Made by a program: the position numbers and the translations under genes
Assembly: GCA_034440615.1 (NCBI GenBank)
Contig: JAOTOM010003822.1
Location: forward strand, 124,001-188,000
Reading direction: 5' to 3'
DNA: 64,000 nt
Origin: Ashinkailepas kermadecensis
Lineage: Eukaryota; Arthropoda; Thecostraca; Neolepadidae
The notes under the pieces: model-generated
Told to the model about the DNA's origin: nothing
The model's input: only the letters and a program-made list of their open reading frames with translations
Databases searched by the model: none
Shown here: positions 1 to 11,834 of the stretch, in pieces
Layout of the letters: the number at the start of each line of letters is the position of its first letter
How positions within the stretch are numbered: position 1 is the stretch's first letter

Positions 1-174
1 GCTGAATATGTTGCACAGTTGACCGGCCACAGACACATCGCTGGCCTGAGGCACAATGTGGATGCAGCTGTTGAAGTACAGCGGGCAATACCAATGGCAG
101 CGCTGAATGGACGACCGGCAGCGTCCACTAGTGGACCACATGTCATCACAGCATGGTACTGGATCGTCTTCTGC
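1..174 (-). CDS. Exon 6 (partial) of the secreted-protein gene, Cys-rich
   Basis: The frame is open from about 204 or 174 to the window edge and encodes VPCCDDMW, GRCRSS, RCHWYCP, NSCIHIV and GQLCNIF, eight cysteines in about 50 residues. Two phase-0 acceptors are possible: ending GAGCAG (exon from 204) or ATCAAG (exon from 174). The cysteine density suggests a disulfide-bonded C-terminal domain that continues beyond the window. Confidence 0.6.
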
Positions 175-2038
175 CTTGATGGGAGAGGGCATTATCATCA
201 GCAGCTGCTCTAACTTTACAATTAACATCACCAGGACAATAGAGGGCAACGGAAAGGACGAACCGAAGCGGGAGTTTGTAGCTGATCAGCTGATGGTATG
301 ATATTTAGCTACATATATGGCACGTGTGACGATTGTGATCGACATCAGTTTTCTTTAATATGTGTGCGCGTCAAGTTAACCAATTACAATGCGGAATTGC
401 TATGACAATAGAAAAATGGCTTTCGCGGAACGCAACTCGATATAGCACAGCTGTATTTATATTCATGTATCACCCCCCCAGGGAGCTTAGCTGGCGTGGC
501 AGCACGCGCGCTTATATCGCTTTCAACCGGTGAATTTGGCTGAAGCAAACTCGGCGATAGATCGATGGACTTTGAAGCCGCTTCGGCGAAAGCTATTTCG
601 CTATTGTCACACAAATGCTGCACTGTAATTGGTTAAAATTGTGCGCGCACATATAAAAAAAGCTGATACCGATCACAAACGTCACACGCGTCACATATAC
701 AACTAAATGAAACCCCAGCAACAGACGCTATTGTCAACCTGACTCGATTGGCCTTGGGCGTATGTAAGTATTTATGTCAGAAATGAATGCAGAGTAGATG
801 TTGAAAGCATGTCCTGATGTTGATGGCACGCCATTAATTTGGCATATGCTTTAAGGAACATTGACTGCAGCACCGTAGAACGATCGCTTGCAAAAAAAGC
901 GCACAGGGAACAATTTATGCGCTTACAAGTATAATACTCAAGCACTCGTTCCAGCTTTTGATAAATCATTACCGCATATGCAAGTGTGCAAGAGATGTGT
1001 GCAGTAATCTCGTGCTAAACTGCCTGCACACTTCCCGTTGAATATTCATTATTAGTCATTCGGGGGAAAAGATTCGTGACAAAGAATCGTTGAATTTCTA
1101 TTGATGCGGCAATTGCATCTGGCATTCCTGGCATGAATTGGCGACAGTGACTTGAAGGTGGCTGGAGGGAACAAAGTGCGCCAACGGTGCGACCTCACCT
1201 GCTCCTCTCCCTTGAACTGCTTCAGCTCGTCAATGAGGTTGGCGGCGATGAACATGCCGCCCTGTTCCGAGCCGATCGTCCCGTGCACGCAATGGATGAA
1301 CTGGTTGACGCGCTCCACCAACGGCACCTCGTAGTCCTCCTCCTCCTCCAGGATGAAGCCCTGCTCCTCGCCGGAGCCCTCCGGCGAGGCTGCCGCCTCG
1401 CTCGCCGTGTGGTGGTCGGCACTCCGGCGCCTTCGCAGCGAGGCGTACTGCACCGGGACGCTGGAGTCGGTCTGGCACAGCTGCACCGCCCGCACCACCT
1501 GTGCAGCACGTTGTGCCGGGGCCCATCGTGAGCCGCTCAAATTGTCACATGTGCGCATGTGCACCATGTACAAATTTCTATGACAATATTCACGTATGGC
1601 AGTAGGCAACATCGCAATCGGCAGTAGTCAAGCGTAAGATGGCATCTGCGTCGAGTTGACACAGTATGAGCTACCATCCTACAAATTTCATCCTGCACTT
1701 GGATACTCACGCCTGGCGAAGGCTCCAAGTCGTCCAGGCACTTGGTCTGCTTGATACCGATGCTGAGTGCACTCTCGGGATCCTCGCGCTCCAGCCGCAT
1801 GTACAGGCAGTTGGCTTCGAGCAAGGTGTCGCGACAAACGTAGTAGAAGTTCTGCTTTTGCTCCACGCTGAGGTTCTCGGGCGTGTGGTGCAGACAGGCA
1901 CGCGATGCCGTTTGTACGTCCTTCTCGAACGCCTCCGGGAAGCCCAGGGCGGCGATTTCCGCCGTGAGCTGAAGCAAGAGGAAAGAGTTGAAGATGGCGC
2001 CAATGGTGTATATGCATACACACACACACACACACACA

Positions 2039-2095
<57 letters not shown>

Positions 2096-5000
2096 GCGTT
2101 TGTGTGTGTGAGTGGTGTATGTGTCAGTGTTTTTGCGTGGCATATGTGAGCAGTAGAATGAGAAGGGTGTCCCACAGTTATGTCGGCATTAGCGTGTAAT
2201 CCACATATATCTAAAATACGTGGACATGTCTGTGATGGTACCCACGACACCGCTAATTGTTTTTAGACATGGTGCCAGTCATGGTGTGGTTACAATCATC
2301 CTTAATCTGGGACGGTAAACGATGAACCTGTCGCTGTTCGCAATAATGGGGCTGTTTTGAGTGCGATAATGATCTTTCAGACTGCAGGATGTCATTTCAA
2401 CATGCACAAGATCTCCTTCGAATCGCTGCTGTCTCTGGCACCTGAAGCTCCCCCCCAAGTTGAATGCTTCTCCGTTTCTATCCTGTTCATCTATGGGACA
2501 TTTTGCGTTCATGAAATATGTCTACATAAAACATTTGCTTATACTAATAAAAGTATCTATATAAAGCAACAACATGGTCGCAATATACAAAAACATCAAC
2601 CACATTTGAAAAGTAATCAACAAAGTCGTTTTCTTGCCATTCGAACTGTTCATCAGTTTGACGAACTGGCTCCAAAGAAAAGTTATGCACAATTCTTGCA
2701 TCTACTAAGATAATTAACAGACAATCATTAATTACTTGAACCTCATACAAAATGTTCCGGATCGTGGGTTCCATGGAAGACAAGTTACCAGAATCAGACG
2801 GACAATCAAATCTTGACATCCAGGATTTAGTTTCGGGTCATCTTTGAACGACTCATCGGGAAAAAGTCTGACGATTAATTTCCGGAATCAGTGTGTGAAG
2901 GAGCGAGCGTGATTTCCAGTATGGAAATCATTCCCAGTTTGGAAGACAAGCATGCACAAAGCACGACTCTCCGGCAGTGCTGTGGAGACGCACCCGCTCC
3001 TTGACGAACTCGCCGCTGTCATCTACGTAGCCCATCTTCTCTGACATGCAGTCACGGATGCCCAGTTGGAACTTGCGCACTGCGTTGCCAGGAGTGCGGT
3101 ACGTATCGGACAAGGTCCCTGCAGCAGACATCCGTCCCAGTTTAGGCTGGGCGCTTCAGCTGTGTAAGACGGTGTGACTAAGTAGTATCCACACATATTC
3201 ACGCATCACCGAACTTGATTCGTCTGTGAGGGAATTAACATCATGTCTCATCCTGGTGCGTTTTTCTGAGGTAATGCGTTCTTTAACATCATGCTAGAAT
3301 TCCTAGGTTAATTTTTCTACATCCAATACTTGAAGAAATATACAAGAATTAGACACGAGCTATATAAGCTAAGCCTGTAAGCCTGGTAAGAACAGTTATG
3401 TCCGTGTGAAGCTAAAAGGATAGGTAGGTTTCAAATAGTGTCATGTATACTATACCATATGTCAGTCGACTCTTTACCAACAAAGAAAGAAGACCAGTAT
3501 ATAAAACCTAAGTATCCTCTGGTGTAAACTAAGTATGTGCACCGCTTTCACATACCGTAATAGAGACGTGCGCACGGTTTTAATGTAATGGCGCAAATTT
3601 AACCGGCATTTAAATTTAGGAACGTTCTGGAAATGCATCCGTGGAATTATATGCTGTTGGCTAGCAGCGTTGTTAATATATGAAATCCTAGTCAGTATGG
3701 TAATTTAACCGATTTAGAAGTGACCATACTTTTCCGCTTCAAAGTTTTAGCACAAACTTTGTCTTCTTCGCGTTGGCGTGGACGGTTGTCCGATATTGTT
3801 AGCGGGTTGTATTGATCAAGTATGTCATCCAAGTGTTCACTACAACATAAGCTGTAGAAGGTTGGTAAAGGTCTGTCCCATAAACAATTAATGATATACC
3901 AACTGTATGTGGTGCACTTGGCGCGAGCCATTGCCGATTAGTTTGGCAACAGAGGAACTCACGGACTTGCAGATCATCCGTCAGATCGGTCAGATAGGCG
4001 AAGTCGGCGCGCACATCGTCGAGACACTGCTGCGCGATCATCTGCACTCTCTCCGGCAGCTGGTAGTCGAATGGCACGCAGTCGGGGTCACGCAGTCCGG
4101 CCAGCCCGCCAAAGCTGAAGAGGGCGTCCTCCTTCTCCTGAGGTGGCGCGCCCCGGCCTGGACGGCCATGAAGAGAAGCGGTTAGGTCAGGGTCATCAAC
4201 TCGGCGGTGAGTACTGTCTGGGTGTGTGAGGGCAAGGATAAAAATGCATTCATGTGAAGCTGGAAATAGAATAGGTGTTTGCGGCATGCTGTTTGCTTAT
4301 GTGGAACATCAGTGTCGCCACGAATTTGGGATTGGTGGGGCTGAGAGGGTTTTTGGTTTGATTCGTTCCAGGCAATGTCATGGACGTAACGTTGAACTTC
4401 ACGAGGCTTGGGAGACCCGTCTCCATCCCCCGCCATAGAAGTAATGTTGAACTTCACGAAGCTTTGAAAACCCGTCTCCATTCCCCCGCTTTGGCAATTC
4501 CCATGATGTGGGAGGGGTGGGGAGGGGATAATTTAAATACGTTTTGAAGCGAAAGGGAGAGTGACCAAAGGCCGAAAGGTGCTAAGAACTGTTGACCAAT
4601 GAAAAAATCGGGTCAATCCGCGTGATATATTCCAGAGTTGGAAGTAAGGTTTTAAACATTGGGAAAGTGCAGCAAATTCAAGGCTGATGAAGTTAACATG
4701 CTTTGGAAGGATTACCGACATCCTTCCATGTTAAAATTCGTAATTATTGGATAGACCATTGCGCCTCCAACGACATGCAGCCTCACTACCTATGGCATAA
4801 AATGAGCTGCTTTATGCTGATACAGGGTCAGGACAGTTCACAGCACAACACAAAATAGTTCGAGGAAATGTGTTTCAAGCTATGCAATCGGTACTGTTTG
4901 AAATACTACCATTTTCGGAACCTTGACAGCATGCAGTGAAGGGACTCTGCTTATAACGTACAGGCGTGGATGCAGATGCCGGGGCTGTGAGGGTAGTAAC

Positions 5001-6866
5001 ACAAAACTTCAAAGAGTATGTGCGGATGGGGGCCAGGGAGGCTGTCGAAAGTGGTGATGGCAAGGTCGCAGGCCAGATATGTTCCACGTGTATCAGATCA
5101 AAATACAAACATATATCCGAGAGCTTTAATCCAATTAGTACTGGCATAGATGAAAACGGTTTACTAGGTGTCATGGCGTTTCTATCACTGCAGGATCTAC
5201 CAAGTCGCTAAAGGACAAAATTCGAAACCCTACTGACCTCTCCCAAACATTGTGCTGAATGATGTTATTTTAACTTGTCCAGATAGGCAAAAATGGACGG
5301 TCTGCTGCAGGCGGCGGATATTCCAGGGAAGTATTGCCTGACGTGGGCGGCACCACGGGAGGGCACGGGAACGGGTCCCTCGGTCATCGCTGAATTTGTA
5401 AATAGCCCTATGGCATTGCAGGGAACATCGACCTTAGCCCCCTCTCACCCCGCCCCTATCCAAACTTCGTGGCGACGCCCGTTTTGGGGAGGGACAGCAG
5501 TGCTAAAGCTGTTGACTTTAAAATACATTGGATGGCTCGTCTATAATTTCCATTGTTAAGATATGTGCTTATTGCACGAACCCGACCGAACATGGGGGAG
5601 GGGGAGAGTTGAATCTCACCACAGAGATAAGGAACTCGGCCTATGCTCCGCAATAGTTTTGCAAGACAAGAATGAGCCTGAGAAAATGGATTGCTTCCAT
5701 CCCTGCAGGCGTCCTTTAGCATGTTGACTCGGAGGATAACCTGCTCAGGGAAATTGACAACTGCATTTCTTCAAGGTGGGCAGAAGGCGATCTGTACCGT
5801 ACAACTCGAGCCGGCCACTGGCAGCTGAAAATCGTGGGTGAAGTCTAATATACAGCATACTTCGGTACATACCTGGCGCGCATTATCATCAAACAGGCGC
5901 AACAGGATTAACTGCGCACCGGGCTACATCAAAGCATATTTTATCGGTTAGTTAGTTAGCTATTTGGGCTTTAGGGCGCATCGACTGCATTGATCATGTA
6001 GCGCCTTACATCTTATGGGCCACTCAAGCAAAAACATTATTAGTTTTTGGGAAACCGTAAAAACAAGTCATGATATGGCACAACATGGTGACAAATGCAT
6101 GCATTTTGACATGTTCGGACGGGGCTTTTTCATTGTGATCTGCGTGAATGATGGGCACCGATGTCTGACGGTACCTTAGTTGTGGTACCTTAATAGCCAA
6201 TCTCCAAAACGGCCATGCTTGGGAAATTCGCAACAACATACCAGCATTGGCATTAGCGTAGCATGGACGTCATGATAGATAATGATATCGAAGTAATGAT
6301 GTATTATATTCACCATGTATCGTATTAGTGTAATAGATGATGTATTTCACGTCCTTGATGCTGTCTGACCACTGCGCTATGTGATCGATTCCCAGCCAAA
6401 AAGGTGACAAATATTGTTTTGGGATCAACTGTCCTGAAATGTCCACAATGTCCATTTCCCCTTGCTGCTGTTTCTGGGAGCTAACTGTGGAATGTTCTAA
6501 CTGTCATTGGCAATAATTGACCCACCAGCTATTCCTAATACCAAAGCAGCGATTTCAGGCGGGAGGTACATCCAAATCACATCCCTTTACCATCCGAAAA
6601 ATGCAGTCAGACGGGCACGGCGGCTGCCACACCAACGTCGTTAACAGGACGCGCCTTAGTATTGATGTACAATGTAGCGCTATCGTTCTGATCGCTTTGA
6701 CACACTAGCTTAATCCGTCATCCTCCTCCCGTGTCCCTAATCGCCAGCCCGTGGTCCCTGGCCAGCAAGTAGCTGGGAGCACGCGCCAGCCGTCGCCGAC
6801 AGCGCACCACCTACCATATGCGGCCGCGATGGTGGCGCACCAGACGAGCAGCAGCGTCAGCGTCAT
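1..6866 (-). CDS. Multi-exon gene for a secreted cysteine-containing protein of unknown family (3' end beyond window)
   Basis: Six exons join in phase on the minus strand: 6866-6815, 4157-3963, 3118-2958, 1968-1711, 1498-1199 and about 174 (or 204) to 1. The first starts with a typical signal peptide (MTLTLLLVWCATIAAAY) 55 bases downstream of a TATA box. The roughly 380 residues visible are mostly helical-looking segments with spaced single cysteines, then a low-complexity basic/acidic stretch (RRRRS, later EEEEDYE), then a Cys-dense segment at the left edge. No transmembrane segment is seen after the signal peptide, so the product should be secreted. I do not recognise the family. The continuous frame across five introns with good donors (GTGAGT, GTGAGG, GTAGGT) is strong evidence for a real gene; the exon 3 donor (GTGCAT) and the last acceptor are less certain. 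Confidence 0.72.
1199..1498 (-). CDS. Exon 5 of the secreted-protein gene
   Basis: This 300-base phase-0 exon runs from a CTGCACAG acceptor to a CAG/GTGAGG donor. It begins VVRAVQLCQTD, passes a basic SLRRRRS run that could be a processing site, then an acidic EEEEDYE stretch, and ends with IHCVHGTIGSEQGGMF and an LKQFKGEE helix. The strand-opposite frames are GC-rich shadows. Confidence 0.72.
1711..1968 (-). CDS. Exon 4 of the secreted-protein gene
   Basis: This 258-base phase-0 exon has a strong acceptor (pyrimidine-rich tract then TTCAG) and a GTGAGT donor at 1710-1705. It encodes 86 residues starting LTAEIAALGFPEAFEKD and containing four cysteines (RACLHH, YYVCRD, EANCLY, TKCLDD). A CA/TA microsatellite lies in the intron just upstream. 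Confidence 0.75.
2018..2090. repeat. CA/TA microsatellite in intron 3
   Basis: About ten CA units are followed by an uninterrupted TA run of about 25 units. It sits within 125 bases of the exon 4 acceptor on the gene's strand. Confidence 0.95.
2958..3118 (-). CDS. Exon 3 of the secreted-protein gene
   Basis: The acceptor reads CTGCTGCAG and the exon continues the frame with RTLSDTYRTPGNAV and LGIRDCMSEKMGY, each cysteine again inside an amphipathic-looking segment. To join exon 4 in phase 0 the donor should be TTT/GTGCAT at 2957-2952, a weak site. Without splicing, the frame would stop soon after, at a TGA. Confidence 0.6.
3963..4157 (-). CDS. Exon 2 of the secreted-protein gene
   Basis: This 195-base exon follows a pyrimidine-bearing acceptor (ending GTCCAG) and ends at a perfect GTGAGT donor (3962-3957). 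It encodes an acidic, helix-prone segment with two cysteines (DPDCVPFDY and QQCLDDV), at about residues 18-82. It enters and leaves in phase 1, consistent with exons 1 and 3. Confidence 0.75.
4388..4492. repeat. Two-copy tandem repeat in intron 1 (about 53 bp)
   Basis: GTTGAACTTCACGA(G/A)GCTT and CCCGTCTCCAT(C/T)CCCC recur once with a 53-base spacing. The rest of intron 1 (4,158-6,814) shows no gene; a small SINE-tail fragment lies at 5,946-6,005. Confidence 0.8.
5946..6005 (-). mobile_element. Short SINE-tail-like retroposon fragment
   Basis: On the minus strand it reads GGCGCTACATGATCAATGC, continues to GATGCGCCCTAAAGCCC and ends in a TAAC-type tail. The same module with AACC or CAAT tails recurs at 26.73, 40.67 and 45.46 kb and aligns with the 3' end of the tRNA-derived SINE at 9.87 kb. 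Confidence 0.6.
6815..6866 (-). CDS. Exon 1: signal peptide
   Basis: ATG at 6866 is followed by 17 codons encoding a hydrophobic signal peptide, ending in phase 1 at a GTAGGT donor (6814-6809). A TATA box lies just upstream and the next exon supplies the missing two bases of a Gly codon, giving AYGRGAPPQEK across the junction. Confidence 0.75.
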
Positions 6867-6920
6867 GCCGGTCGCGTGGTGTGCCGCCTGCCACACCGTG
6901 CGGCCGACCGGCGCTTCGCC

Positions 6921-6929
6921 GCTTTATAG
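6921..6929 (-). promoter_or_regulatory. TATA box of the secreted-protein gene
   Basis: The minus strand reads CTATAAAGC, 55 bases before the exon 1 ATG. This would place transcription start near 6895 and leave a short 5' leader of about 30 bases. The surrounding 6.72-7.26 kb is CpG-rich. Confidence 0.5.
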
Positions 6930-7127
6930 CCTCGGCCTGGCGCGCGGCGCTGCTCATAACGGACGGCGTGTACGGTGCTGGTGCAGGGTGAACGGACTTG
7001 TTGCATGGCCGGCAGCAGCCGCGCCGGCAGGTGACCGGCCGTACACACACAGGCAGACAGACAAGGCGCCGCCGCCGGCGCGGCAGGCGGCGCCAGCCCG
7101 GCCGCCCGGCACGGTGGTGACCGAGCG

Positions 7128-7252
7128 AACTGGGCCGAGAGAAGCCGGCAAATGCCGGCCAGGGCCGAGCCGGGAGAAGCTGAGAGAAGCCGGACAGGGC
7201 TGGGCCGGGAGAAGCCAGGAAAAGCCGACCAGGGTCGGGCCGGGAGACGCCA
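7128..7252. repeat. Short GC-rich minisatellite upstream of the secreted-protein gene
   Basis: About three to four imperfect units of roughly 36 bases share the core GCCGGGAGAAGCC. Open frames on both strands across it are a by-product of GC richness. It lies 200-330 bases upstream of the TATA box. Confidence 0.7.
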
Positions 7253-7299
7253 TGCATAAAGCATGGCCGAGCCTGCCCGGTTGTACGAATGACAATGCA

Positions 7300-9530
7300 A
7301 AAGTTAGCCTGACAGTGAGAAGTCCCAGAGACAACAAGCGATTTTGAGTGGATACCGGCGTGAAACTAAACAATTGAACTGTGCTCATATGCACCAAGTA
7401 AGTTAAAGAACTCCCTTCGTTCTCGGAATTTCAACTACACTTTACACTCGCGTATGCTATGGTGCACATCTCATTGATTAGGAACGACTATCAAGGTTTT
7501 CAATAACGGCTCTGAAACAGTAGCAACAGAATTGCCTGCTGCTACAGTCAGGTCGTTCACCAGCAGGTCACGCCCCACGATCTGCCGCAAGACTGGGGCC
7601 CTAATTTGCTCCTTCTCAAAATCAACAGATAAGAAGAGGTAAACATTCTCGCAGAGAAGGTGCATTATTCCCTATAGGTATGCTTTGGTATCAGTACCAA
7701 GGTGTGTAATTTATTTTACATTAGCACGAACAAGATGCTATTCGACAGCCACAGCATTTGCTGAGTTAAATACTGATGTGAAGAAAATGACAATGCTATT
7801 TATTACCCAAAGGATGGCAGCTTGGCTGAAATCCGCAAGCCGTCACCTGACTATCTTTCAGGCGGAGAAATATTACCAACTTAAGAAGGCACGGAAGTAC
7901 CAACCAGTGTGGGCGTTTCCCCACCTTACTGAATCGGCTTCATCCCTTCTGAGATCGCAAAGTGATTAATCAAGCAATGAAGCAATAGTGAAAATGCCCG
8001 ACATATGATCAAAACGTCGGGATGTTTGTGCACACTTGTCACCCACATAAGTAGTCCAGATAAAAGCAAGATGCATTCGTTTTTATTTTTTGGCAGAAAC
8101 ATCGGGATATCGGAAAATAATCATTCATATTCGTAACTATCATGCATGATGAATGAATTGTGTCGATAAACCTATGCTCTTTTTCACGACTCAGAACGAA
8201 TCCGTCTTAAAGATTCTCACAAACTCACCTACCATCCACCTTTATCATGGTTAAAGTGCTGCCACGTTTCCTAGTATGCATACGGGAATTGTACGCCTTA
8301 AATTAGTGTCATATTGCGTCCCCATTTTTCAAGAAGGTGTTCCCCTTCTATCATCTAATCCATGCCAACTATTGAATGCAACGACTCTGTTCTACTCCAA
8401 ATACCGGTATGAAGTTCGGTGAGAAGTTGGCCTGGGTTGCCACTACCCATAGCAAACCAGTTTAAATGTCAAGCTGGAATAATTGGTGGATCGCAGAACT
8501 TTTGGAATCAATAGGGTTGGTTTTGCTCCTTCTCCACAACCCACCCAACTAATCCGACTGAAATACTGCAGGGAGATTAGTTGCAAATGGTAGCATTTTG
8601 GGGAAAGTTCGTTTTACATTTACACCAAACTTTTCTGGTTAGGTCCAGAATGGTAATCCGTGTAAGTGCATAGGAAATCACGTGGACGTTCACCGCATCG
8701 TCCTAACCACATCGTCCTTGATATCAGCGATGTTATGTTCGTGTCCATAGCCGACCACCGTTGCAGCCAACTCAGACGGTGTTCAGACGGCGCTCAAACG
8801 TAGTAGACAGTTGCTGCCAAGAGACGAGAGGTATCAAAGCCACGACATTATGCAGTTCCGTAGCCCTTCGTGCTCGCGACAAACCGCATCAGAAAGGGCA
8901 CTGTCGGAGAATGGAAGCAGGCCCATTTGATGTGTGGAATGTAAAGCTGACTTGCAGGCGGAGCGCATAAAACAGGTGACATTATCACCGACTGCAGGGA
9001 ACGGAAGCTTACCGAGTCTGTATATCGACCATTTGTCAACTTTCTTTGATTTCACTGCGTCGAAACACTACGCAACATTACGTTTGGAAGGAAGATTAAG
9101 GCTATAGTCAACTCGCTAAAAATTTCCAAGATCCTAGGTTATAAAGTGCATTACACATTGAGGATTGTGATCGATGGGGTGGATGGTTGATTGTGGTTTT
9201 TGGTTGATGGGTGGGTGGTGACCAAGGGCACTGAAAAAAAACGGTTTGAGAACATGTTCGTTTGGTTGCTCACGAAAGAACAGTTATCGGACTCAATGTT
9301 TGAATAAGTGCAATTTTTAGGCAGTTAGAACCTATATTTTGGGGTTTTATGTCGTGGACCAAGTAAGCTTCTCAACATTCATGCGTAATTCTATCGAGGC
9401 ATCGTGAGAAATAATGCAGGTCTCAAGCTTTATGAAGTTGCGGCTACCATGAGAATAGATGCTGGACTAATCTTCCATTTTCCTCCAACGGCGTCCGGCC
9501 GCCATTGCTGTGCAATCTGTCTGGAGTTAC
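7300..9530. other. Intergenic, no gene recognised
   Basis: No ORF here has recognisable homology or splice context. A 64-residue minus frame at 7,471-7,665 has plausible composition but no start context or partner exons. Confidence 0.5.
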
Positions 9531-9873
9531 CCAGCTATAGCTTCACAGTGCCTGCAATTCCAAGTGTGCAGATAATTATGGAAAACAATGGTATGTTGAA
9601 TTGCATGACATGATATTCCTTTAAAAATTGTATACAGCTGTTTACTATGCTTCCTTGCGTTATGTATCTGGTCAACTGCAGGGCGGCAATTTCGAAAGCT
9701 CAATATGTCACGCCTTTAGCGGCTACTGATAACTTGCGCAACGATAGCTACAGACTTTTGACTTGTGCTTTTGTGCAATCATGTTTTATTGGGTTCAAAT
9801 GTACTACACACCATCCTCATTGGGGTATAATAGTGTTCGGCAAACAACACAGACGATTTTCCGTGTGTTCCTC

Positions 9874-10040
9874 GTTGGTTGGTTGGTTATTGGTCTTACA
9901 ACACGTCGACCGTTGAGCCATATAGCGTCGCCAATCTCTCACGCCGATTGGTCGCGGGCGAAGAGTAGCGACAGGTGAGACTCGAACCCACAATCTTTCG
10001 ATTGTGAGACGAGCATCTTACCCCTAGACAACTCATCCCC
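9874..10040 (-). mobile_element. tRNA-derived SINE, complete, with target duplication
   Basis: On the minus strand it starts with a tRNA-like region holding an A-box-like segment (TCTAGGGGTAAGATGC) and a B box (GGTTCGAGTCTC), continues into a body with CGACCAATCGGCGTGAGAG, and ends in an AACC tail. It is flanked by the 14-base duplication TCCGTGTGTTCCTC (9,860-9,873 and 10,041-10,054). The opposite palindrome arm near 10,617-10,637 carries the same site uninterrupted. It is a retroposon transcribed by Pol III, not a functional tRNA gene. Confidence 0.88.
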
Positions 10041-10425
10041 TCCGTGTGTTCCTCAAACCGAACAGCGGTGTTCGGAATACGGCACGTGTATCTGCACCTG
10101 GTAAAATAAGCGAAGTGGGTGTTGAATTCCGAACACGGACATACGCATTTTAGACCCACAAGGTTGCACTTGGCAAGGGTGGATGCAGTAATTATCATTG
10201 GGAAAGGGGCGCATTCCCACGGAGGGTTGCCTTCGGCGGAAACAAATCGTTAAGTGGGGAGGGGTACACTAAAGATTACTGAAGAGACACCTTTCCAACC
10301 CAAAGGGGTCCATTTTTCTCCTTCTGTGTTCCTTTCCCAATGATAATTACTGGATCCACCCTTGCCAAGTGCAACCATGCGGGCTTAAAATGCTAAAATC
10401 CGTGTTCGGAATTCAGCACACACTC

Positions 10426-10430
<5 letters not shown>

Positions 10431-10498
<68 letters not shown>

Positions 10499-10500
10499 TA
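10431..10500. repeat. TA microsatellite
   Basis: About 33 TA dinucleotides with minor interruptions lie near the palindrome centre. Confidence 0.97.
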
Positions 10501-10793
10501 TGTATAATTATTACAATGATTGGCTTCACTGTAGCCATCGTTGCATAAGTTAACAGTAGCCGCTTGGCAAGTGCAAATACACGTGCCGTATTCCGAACAC
10601 CGCTGTTCGGTTTGAGGAACACACGGAAAATCGCCTGTGTTGTTTTCCGAACATTATTATACCCCAATGAAGACGGTGTTTAATACATTTGAGCCCAATA
10701 AAACTTGATTGCACACAATCTTTACAGTGATTGGCATTTATTATTACAGTGATTATAATATATAATATAACTATATATCTACATATATATGTA

Positions 10794-10796
<3 letters not shown>

Positions 10797-10858
<62 letters not shown>
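10797..10858. repeat. TA microsatellite
   Basis: About 30 TA dinucleotides, followed by a short TTA run, lie inside the right palindrome arm, with no counterpart in the left arm. Confidence 0.97.
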
Positions 10859-10861
<3 letters not shown>

Positions 10862-11834
10862 ACATATTATTTCTTATTATTATTATTATTATAATGATTG
10901 GCTTCACTCTAGCTATCGTTGCATAAGTTAACAGAAGCCGCTAAAGGCGTGACATTTTAAGCTTTCGAAATTGCCACCCTGCAGTTGACCAGATATATAA
11001 TGCAAGGAAGCGTAGTAATCAGCTGTAGACAACTTTTTTGTATAGGACTATAATGTCATGCGGTTCAGCTTACTATTGTTCTCCATAATCATCTGCACGC
11101 TTCTGACTGCAATCACTGTGAAGCTACGTCCCACCGTTAAAGTGTTGGGTGTCCTCCTCGACCAGCGCCTTAGCTGGGATTCTCACTGGTTCACATTTGT
11201 CTCACATTCTCACTGAACCATCTCCAGCTGCTGATTGGCACTCTCTGACAGTCCCGGCATGGTTCAAAACGGCTTGGCGGTGGCAGAGACCATACCTGTG
11301 GCAGGTTTCTCCTCCGAACCCCATGGGCTGTTCCAACATTTCTGTTTGGGGATAAAGGAGGCCCAGAGCGCGGCGTAGAAAACAACGGGCAAAGAAGTTG
11401 CGTTCTACCTGAACTTGCCTTCGGCGTAAATCCATGGAGCTCCCGATGTCTACTTTATGCCTGGGCAGGTGAACAGTATGCCCAGGCATATGTCCAAGCC
11501 CAGGATTGTTGTCTGCGAGTGACGCAGCAAATATGCAAACGACGATGATATTTGATGCAAAGGCATGCCTGCTTCTATGGTACATTTTTCGAATACATTT
11601 GGCAAATAAACAGAATGTTGTAATGCTCATCTTCATCTCCTCTTCAATGACTTCGCTGGCCATCGCCAGGACATCATCCTCTGAGGCAGCGATGAACGCC
11701 ATGTGTGGCAGATGACGCCGGCGATAAGTGTGCGGCACTCTAGAGCTGTACATTAAAAGCATATCATGTGACACTGGGAAAAGACAACTGTTCATCTGTC
11801 CTGTTTTAGCTGCGATACCAAAATTAAACGTGTA

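Larger units (their letters stand above)
9535..11120. repeat. Large imperfect palindrome (inverted repeat pair)
   Basis: The left arm (about 9,540-9,873 plus 10,041-10,110) matches the reverse complement of the right arm (about 10,570-11,120). Shared landmarks include the AGCTTCACAGTG end, TATCTGGTCAACTGCAG, GTCACGCCTTTAGCGGC, the TTGGGGTATAAT block and the CCGAACA/TGTTCGG dyad. An inner inverted pair (about 10,110-10,215 versus 10,335-10,425) shares GGTTGCACTTGGCAAGGGTG. AT microsatellites are inserted at 10,431-10,500 and 10,797-10,858, and a GATTGGCTTCACT block is directly repeated near 10,518 and 10,896. Confidence 0.85.

Noticed and set aside
7471..7665. 64-codon minus frame with protein-like composition
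   Set aside because: No homology I recognise and no acceptor/donor context linking it to the nearby gene.
9972..10040. Functional tRNA gene
   Set aside because: The tRNA-like region is fused to a SINE body, has a target duplication, and does not fold into a full cloverleaf with a proper acceptor stem by eye.
11202..11795. 197-codon minus frame
   Set aside because: No recognisable domain, no promoter or splice partners; a fragment of some element is possible but not shown.
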